Source of the DNA: Fibrobacter sp.
GTDB lineage: Bacteria > Fibrobacterota > Fibrobacteria > Fibrobacterales > Fibrobacteraceae
NCBI GenBank assembly: GCA_016295375.1
Contig: JAEDLI010000123.1
Span: 1-6,092, forward strand
Length of the DNA stretch: 6,092 nt
Reading direction: 5' to 3'
Shown here piece by piece: positions 5,998-6,092 of this stretch. The notes beneath the pieces are model-generated. The model was not told where the DNA came from. It saw nothing but the letters and a program-made list of their open reading frames with translations, and ran no database searches. Within the stretch, counting starts at the first letter, position 1, and each line of letters opens with the position of its first letter. Both the position numbers and the translations under genes were made by a program.

Positions 5998-6025
5998 ATT
6001 ATAGTTAATACCTAAATACTGGCAA
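5998..6025 (-). promoter_or_regulatory. Sigma70-type promoter, probably for the DUF1016 gene
   Basis: TTGCCA (6020-6025) and a perfect TATAAT (5998-6003) are separated by 16 bases on the minus strand. The expected start site near 5991 gives a leader of about 87 bases containing the terminator and the SD-complementary arm. No other minus-strand gene lies between this promoter and DUF1016. Confidence 0.6.
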
Positions 6026-6048
6026 GGTTAGAAATGTAATTTGTTTGT

Positions 6049-6083
6049 AAAAGAAGATTCCGAATCAAGTCCGGGATGATACG
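6049..6083. repeat. REP-like palindromic repeat, diverged copy 2
   Basis: The plus strand reads AAAAGAAGATTCCG, AATCAAGT, CCGGGATGATACGC. It aligns with copy 1 at 4769-4806 through a shared AGAT-Y-CC, TCAAG, CCGGG and G-A-x-A pattern in the same orientation. The stem ATTCCG/CGGGAT holds one wobble. It has no T-run beside it and so is not a terminator. The 3' limit is near the window edge and uncertain. Confidence 0.5.
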
Positions 6084-6092
6084 CGGGGATTA

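Noticed and set aside
5968..6092. 3' end of a further minus-strand gene at the right edge
   Set aside because: All three minus frames meet stops before the promoter at 5998-6025, and the only open stretch is the translated repeat, so no coding end can be supported.

Overview
All recognisable genes in this window lie on the minus strand, so transcription runs from the right edge to the left. The likely source is a Fibrobacter-type bacterium. The evidence is a set of lipoproteins and secreted proteins with Gram-negative signals and moderate G+C. One lipoprotein has a C-terminal segment resembling the Cys/Trp-spaced repeats of Fibrobacter lipoproteins. An intergenic fragment reads DPRDGQFYKTVRI, very close to the opening of the Fibrobacter major paralogous (FISUMP) domain. 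This assignment rests on recalled family patterns, not a search.

Layout from right to left. (1) 6092-5905: a REP-like palindromic repeat, a good sigma70-type promoter (TTGCCA, 16 bp, TATAAT), a strong intrinsic terminator and a Shine-Dalgarno (SD) site. A 9-nt stretch of the presumed leader is perfectly complementary to the SD/start region. (2) 5904-4828: a DUF1016/YhcG-family PDDEXK nuclease-like protein with its catalytic motif intact. (3) 4806-4735: a second copy of the REP-like repeat, which can act as the terminator of the DUF1016 gene and may supply the -35 box for the next operon. (4) 4727-3036: lemA followed by an M48 (HtpX-like) membrane metalloprotease, a well-known pairing. (5) 3035-2868: no intact gene, but one reading frame carries a FISUMP-like fragment, a stop codon, and a fragment resembling a C-terminal sorting tail, so it looks like the relic of a secreted protein gene. 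(6) 2867-1: four tightly packed envelope genes: a small lipoprotein, a larger lipoprotein, an outer-membrane beta-barrel-like protein, and a lipoprotein with a PEGA-like start and a membrane segment that runs off the left edge. The last three are joined by very short spacing or overlapping stop/start signals.

lemA and the protease probably form one membrane quality-control unit. The 2867-1 cluster looks like a lineage-specific envelope operon of unknown job. The DUF1016 gene looks like a separately controlled accessory gene, bracketed by two copies of the same repeat. The most interesting signal is the DUF1016 leader, where a terminator lies between the promoter and the gene and the SD has a complementary partner upstream.
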